A DNA stretch of 64,000 bases from Spirochaetales bacterium. GTDB taxonomy: Bacteria; Spirochaetota; Spirochaetia; UBA9216. This document shows positions 61,298 through 64,000 of this stretch, piece by piece (position 1 is the stretch's first letter; the number at the start of each line of letters is the position of its first letter). The position numbers and the translations under genes were made by a program. The stretch spans positions 186,001 to 250,000 of the forward strand of contig JAEKNX010000001.1 of assembly GCA_016839055.1 (NCBI GenBank), in the 5' to 3' direction. The notes beneath the pieces were generated by a model. It was not told the origin of the DNA. It saw only the letters and a list, made by a program, of their open reading frames with translations, and did not search any database.

Positions 61298-61430
61298 AAT
61301 TGAACCATCCTTATTTTTTATTTCTATTATTTAATACAGTTAGTATACCGCTTTATTCATTAAAACTTTACAAGTATTCAAGAATTACAATATTAGTGTG
61401 ATAGTTTAATAGTACACCAGCCGCAAACTC

Positions 61431-61459
61431 ATATTAACTCCATGCCGTCAATTTGTCAA
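61431..61459 (-). promoter_or_regulatory. Candidate promoter of the yip1-tolC-macAB-like operon
   Basis: Minus strand: TTGACA (61454-61459), 17-base spacer, TAATAT (61431-61436). It would give a leader of about 125 bases before the Yip1 start codon at 61297. The leader shows no recognised regulatory RNA. Confidence 0.5.
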
Positions 61460-61495
61460 CAGGCAACAGAGGTGCTAAATAGTAACTAATTCGGT

Positions 61496-61789
61496 TTACA
61501 GCAGTTCTTCTACCCCGGAGCTTATGAAACATTTCATCCCCATTCCTGGAAAATTTCCCTTAACTTTTAAAAAAGCCGAGCGGACTGCCGGCAGCTGCTC
61601 GGCCGGAATAATCATCATGATTTGTGAGTTTTCTTCCGGCCAGACCGAGGATCCCAGGCGGGGGCCGCTTCTTCCTACCCCGTGAACAGGGGCAGTCAGA
61701 GTATAATGTCCATCGAGTTCGAGAAGGGACAGCTCTTCGAGCATATCCTCCTCAACCGCCCTGTTTATCACCATGTCTATTCTTTTCAA
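61496..61789 (-). CDS. Small PII-like protein linked to the RND pump
   Basis: 97 residues. The pattern IDMVINRAVEEDMLEELSLL, LDGHYTLTAPVHGVGRSGPR, LGSSVWPEENSQIMMIIPAE, QLPAVRSAFLKVK has the beta-alpha-beta order of the PII/GlnK fold, with a short, glycine-rich T-loop region (GVGRSGPRLGSSVWPEEN) typical of the PII-like proteins found next to RND pumps. The tyrosine of true nitrogen PII proteins is not evident. Start and stop overlap the RND gene as ATGA, so translation is coupled. Ligand unknown; a regulator of the pump is my inference. Confidence 0.75.
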   Translation of the reverse strand: MKRIDMVINRAVEEDMLEELSLLELDGHYTLTAPVHGVGRSGPRLGSSVWPEENSQIMMIIPAEQLPAVRSAFLKVKGNFPGMGMKCFISSGVEELL

Positions 61790-64000
61790 ACTGCTGCCTC
61801 CCTTTCTCTGATTAAATTGAGTTTCTGTTCAAGCCGTCTCGTTTTTCTTCGTTCGCTGCCGGCATTGAGAATAGAATACATAACTGGTGTTATAAAGAGG
61901 GTCATCAGGGTTGAGACCGCGAGTCCTCCGACTATTGTCTGACCTATGGGCCTTATCATCTCGGTTCCCTCACCGGGAAAGAATCCCATAGGAATCATTC
62001 CCAGGATGGTCGTGAGACTCGTCATCATAATTGGTCTGAACCGGCTTACTCCGCTGTTTATGCAGGCCTCTATCAGGCCCTCTCCGCGTTCCCGGAGGAG
62101 GTTGGTGTAGTCAACAAGGACAATTCCGTTATTAACGACGACTCCTGCCAGGACAACTATCCCCACCGCTGAATAGACGCTGAATGCCTCACCGGTGATG
62201 ATGTATACCAGAACAACTCCGATTACCAGTAGAGGGATTGAGAAGAAGATTATAAACGGATCAATGAGAGATTCAAACTGGCTCGCCATGACCGCGAAAA
62301 CCATGATTATGGCCGCGATTATTATGATTATGAAGGTTGAGTTTGATTCCTTTAGTTCCTCACTTTCTCCTCCGAATCCGATGGTGACTCCTTCGGGAAG
62401 TCCTATCCTGTTTACCGCTTCTTCAATCAGAGGCTGGATCTTGGAAACAGCCGCCCCGTCCGCGAGTCCTGCGGTAACATGAACAATTCGGGTCTCATTG
62501 TCCCGGGCTATGTCCTTCGGTCCCGATGTAATTTCAAAGTGAGCAAGGTTTGACAGGATGATGCTTTTACCTGAAGGGGTGGTAAAGCCTAGTGATTCCA
62601 AATCAGGCAGCGATTTGCTGTCACTCTCTGAAAGCTCAACGTGAACATCGAGCTCTTCACCCCGATAGAAGTAGGTTGTTGCAGTTCTGCCTTTCAGCAT
62701 TGTGTAAATGGTTCCGGCTATATCTGATACCGACAGGCCCAATGCGGCTGCCCGCTCGTGATCAATTACTACCCGATATTGGGGAGCTCCGTTTTCCATA
62801 GAGGAGACGGGATCTTCGACCTTCGGGAATTGCTCAAGCAGCAGATCCCTTACTTTCAATGCGGTTTCAGAGGCAAGGTCTAGATCATCCGAGTAGATGA
62901 GAATGTCTACCGGACTGCTTGAACCCATCCTTCGGCCTGCGGAAAACGCGAAGACAGCATCCGGAAACTGGTTGAGGTAAGGTTTGAGCTTGTTTTTTAT
63001 TGCTGCCGGATTGTCTATCTGCTTAGCCGGTTGGGGCAGAAGCATTTCGATTGAGCCGGAGTAGGATGTTGAGTTCCAGTTGCTTCCCGCTTGCAGGACA
63101 AGATTCTCGATTCCGTCTACTTCCTCCTCTATTATCCTCTGCATATCGAAAAGAACTGACTGTGTTCGTTCCAGGGTTGTTCCTATAGGCATGGTCAGTC
63201 TGATTGTTACAGAGTCATCAGTACTCGTCTGCGGCTGCATGTTCATACCGAAGGTTGAGAATTTTGCTATGCTGAAGAAAAGAAGTACTACCGTTAAGCC
63301 AATTATCAGGCTTCTGTTCGACAGAGCGAAACCGAGGGATTTACGGTATCCCTTCTCAAGACCCTTGAAGAAACCTTCAACCTGATTATCGAGGAAGAGC
63401 AGAACGCGATTCTTGAGCGGCTTCTGTTTGCGGGTGTTAAGTTTCAGGAAACGGGAGCTGAGGGCCGGAACGACTGTTATAGCCGTTATCAGTGAAATAA
63501 CGAGGGATAGTACTATGGTAAAGATCAGATCTGTGAAGATCTGTCCCATCATTCCCAGATCATTCCTCCAGATTATCATAGGAACAAAGACGCAGAGCGT
63601 CGTCAGTGTGGAGGCGATGATCGCGGTCATCATCTCACGGGAGCCCAGGATGGCTGACGTTCTGAGTTTGGCGCCTTTCTCTCGGTATCTGTAGATATTC
63701 TCAAGAATAACAATCGAATTATCGACAATCATGCCGAGTCCCAGAATAAGACCTGTGAGGGTAATCAGGTTGAGAGTCAGGTTGAAAAAATACATTCCGG
63801 TGAGTGTTACAAGAATAGAGAGCGGCAATGAGAGACCTATGATCAGGGTACTCTTAATATTGCGCAGAAAGATAAAGAGAATCAGCATAGCAAGCAGCCC
63901 GCCCTGCCAGGCAGCCTTGTAAACCTGATTGAGGGTCGATTCAACCATCTTGGTATCGTCATAGAGCACCCTGACCGATATTCCGTCAGGAAGTTCTTTA
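61786..64000 (-). CDS. RND efflux transporter (HAE/AcrB-type), C-terminal part
   Basis: The frame is open to the window edge; 737 residues are visible and about 280-320 N-terminal residues lie outside. Typical RND features: GLLAMLILFIFLRNIKSTLI, the charged helix GLILGLGMIVDNSIVILENI (proton-relay D), the second periplasmic loop (residues about 240-560), SQFESLIDPFIIFFSIPLLV, GIVVLAGVVVNNGIVLVDYT and SRFRPIMMTSLTTILGMIPM. Protons drive export of drugs, lipids or metals. The PII-like gene overlaps its stop codon. An adaptor for this pump would be expected upstream, outside the window. Confidence 0.92.
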   Translation of the reverse strand, partial: KELPDGISVRVLYDDTKMVESTLNQVYKAAWQGGLLAMLILFIFLRNIKSTLIIGLSLPLSILVTLTGMYFFNLTLNLITLTGLILGLGMIVDNSIVILENIYRYREKGAKLRTSAILGSREMMTAIIASTLTTLCVFVPMIIWRNDLGMMGQIFTDLIFTIVLSLVISLITAITVVPALSSRFLKLNTRKQKPLKNRVLLFLDNQVEGFFKGLEKGYRKSLGFALSNRSLIIGLTVVLLFFSIAKFSTFGMNMQPQTSTDDSVTIRLTMPIGTTLERTQSVLFDMQRIIEEEVDGIENLVLQAGSNWNSTSYSGSIEMLLPQPAKQIDNPAAIKNKLKPYLNQFPDAVFAFSAGRRMGSSSPVDILIYSDDLDLASETALKVRDLLLEQFPKVEDPVSSMENGAPQYRVVIDHERAAALGLSVSDIAGTIYTMLKGRTATTYFYRGEELDVHVELSESDSKSLPDLESLGFTTPSGKSIILSNLAHFEITSGPKDIARDNETRIVHVTAGLADGAAVSKIQPLIEEAVNRIGLPEGVTIGFGGESEELKESNSTFIIIIIAAIIMVFAVMASQFESLIDPFIIFFSIPLLVIGVVLVYIITGEAFSVYSAVGIVVLAGVVVNNGIVLVDYTNLLRERGEGLIEACINSGVSRFRPIMMTSLTTILGMIPMGFFPGEGTEMIRPIGQTIVGGLAVSTLMTLFITPVMYSILNAGSERRKTRRLEQKLNLIREREAAV

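Overview
The window reads as a chromosome segment of a free-living, sugar-fermenting anaerobic spirochaete (Spirochaetales). The evidence is a tandem pair of FlaA filament-sheath genes, a flgF-flgG-flgJ-type rod cluster, a multi-subunit 2-oxoacid:ferredoxin oxidoreductase, several sugar ABC transporters, and binding proteins whose mature N-termini start like GGQQE or GGGTQ, as is common in this group. No phage, IS element, CRISPR array or rRNA was seen.

Layout. 1-5.8 kb: end of a zinc alcohol dehydrogenase, a Cys/Met-metabolism PLP enzyme, a class II aldolase and a four-subunit ferredoxin oxidoreductase (gamma-delta-alpha-beta). 6-7.2 kb: an XRE/DUF4870 regulator and one intact tRNA-Thr(CGT) inside a run of degenerate tRNA fragments. 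7.4-17.9 kb: an AT-rich pentose/hexose-type import cluster with a UspA protein, an orphan binding protein, a membrane-anchored AraC regulator, two permeases, a dual ATPase, a second binding protein, a fucose/arabinose-isomerase-like enzyme and a ketose 3-epimerase-like enzyme. 17.9-28.9 kb: a rhamnoside-type locus resembling the Bacillus yesMN-yesOPQ arrangement (LytS/YesM kinase, YesN regulator, binding protein, two permeases, GH78-like glycosidase, URO-D-like protein). 29-31.6 kb: hydrolase, TetR regulator and a truncated KaiC-like gene. 31.6-35.5 kb: xylose genes (AraC regulator, xylB, xylA). 35.6-39.6 kb: TetR-linked redox operon (ferredoxin/GltD-like flavoprotein, geranylgeranyl-reductase-like flavoprotein, small PCP_red-like protein).

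39.8-45.2 kb: flagellar rod genes behind a sigma-28-like promoter, a sigma-70-family factor behind a near-perfect sigma-54 promoter, a polysaccharide-deacetylase-like protein and tsaD. 45.2-50.7 kb: acetate-type transporter, class II fructose-bisphosphate aldolase, an unrecognised secreted protein, then flaA-flaA-ompA behind a perfect TTGACA-N17-TATAAT promoter. 50.7-54.4 kb: TatD, a PAS-GGDEF-HD-GYP protein and a carbamoyl amidase-like enzyme. 54.4-64 kb (minus strand): two MacB-like permeases, ATPase, adaptor, TolC-like protein, Yip1 protein, a small PII-like protein and an RND pump running off the edge.

The most notable signals are the tRNA-Thr fragment array; a sigma-54 promoter on an alternative sigma factor gene; a 438-bp direct repeat (17.9 and 32.1 kb) that brackets 14 kb of sugar genes and left a chimeric reading frame ahead of the kinase; a binding-protein paralogue paired tail to tail with a membrane AraC regulator; a TetR-controlled redox operon of unknown substrate; and a PII-like gene coupled to an RND pump. 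All assignments come from reading the sequence; none was checked by database search.
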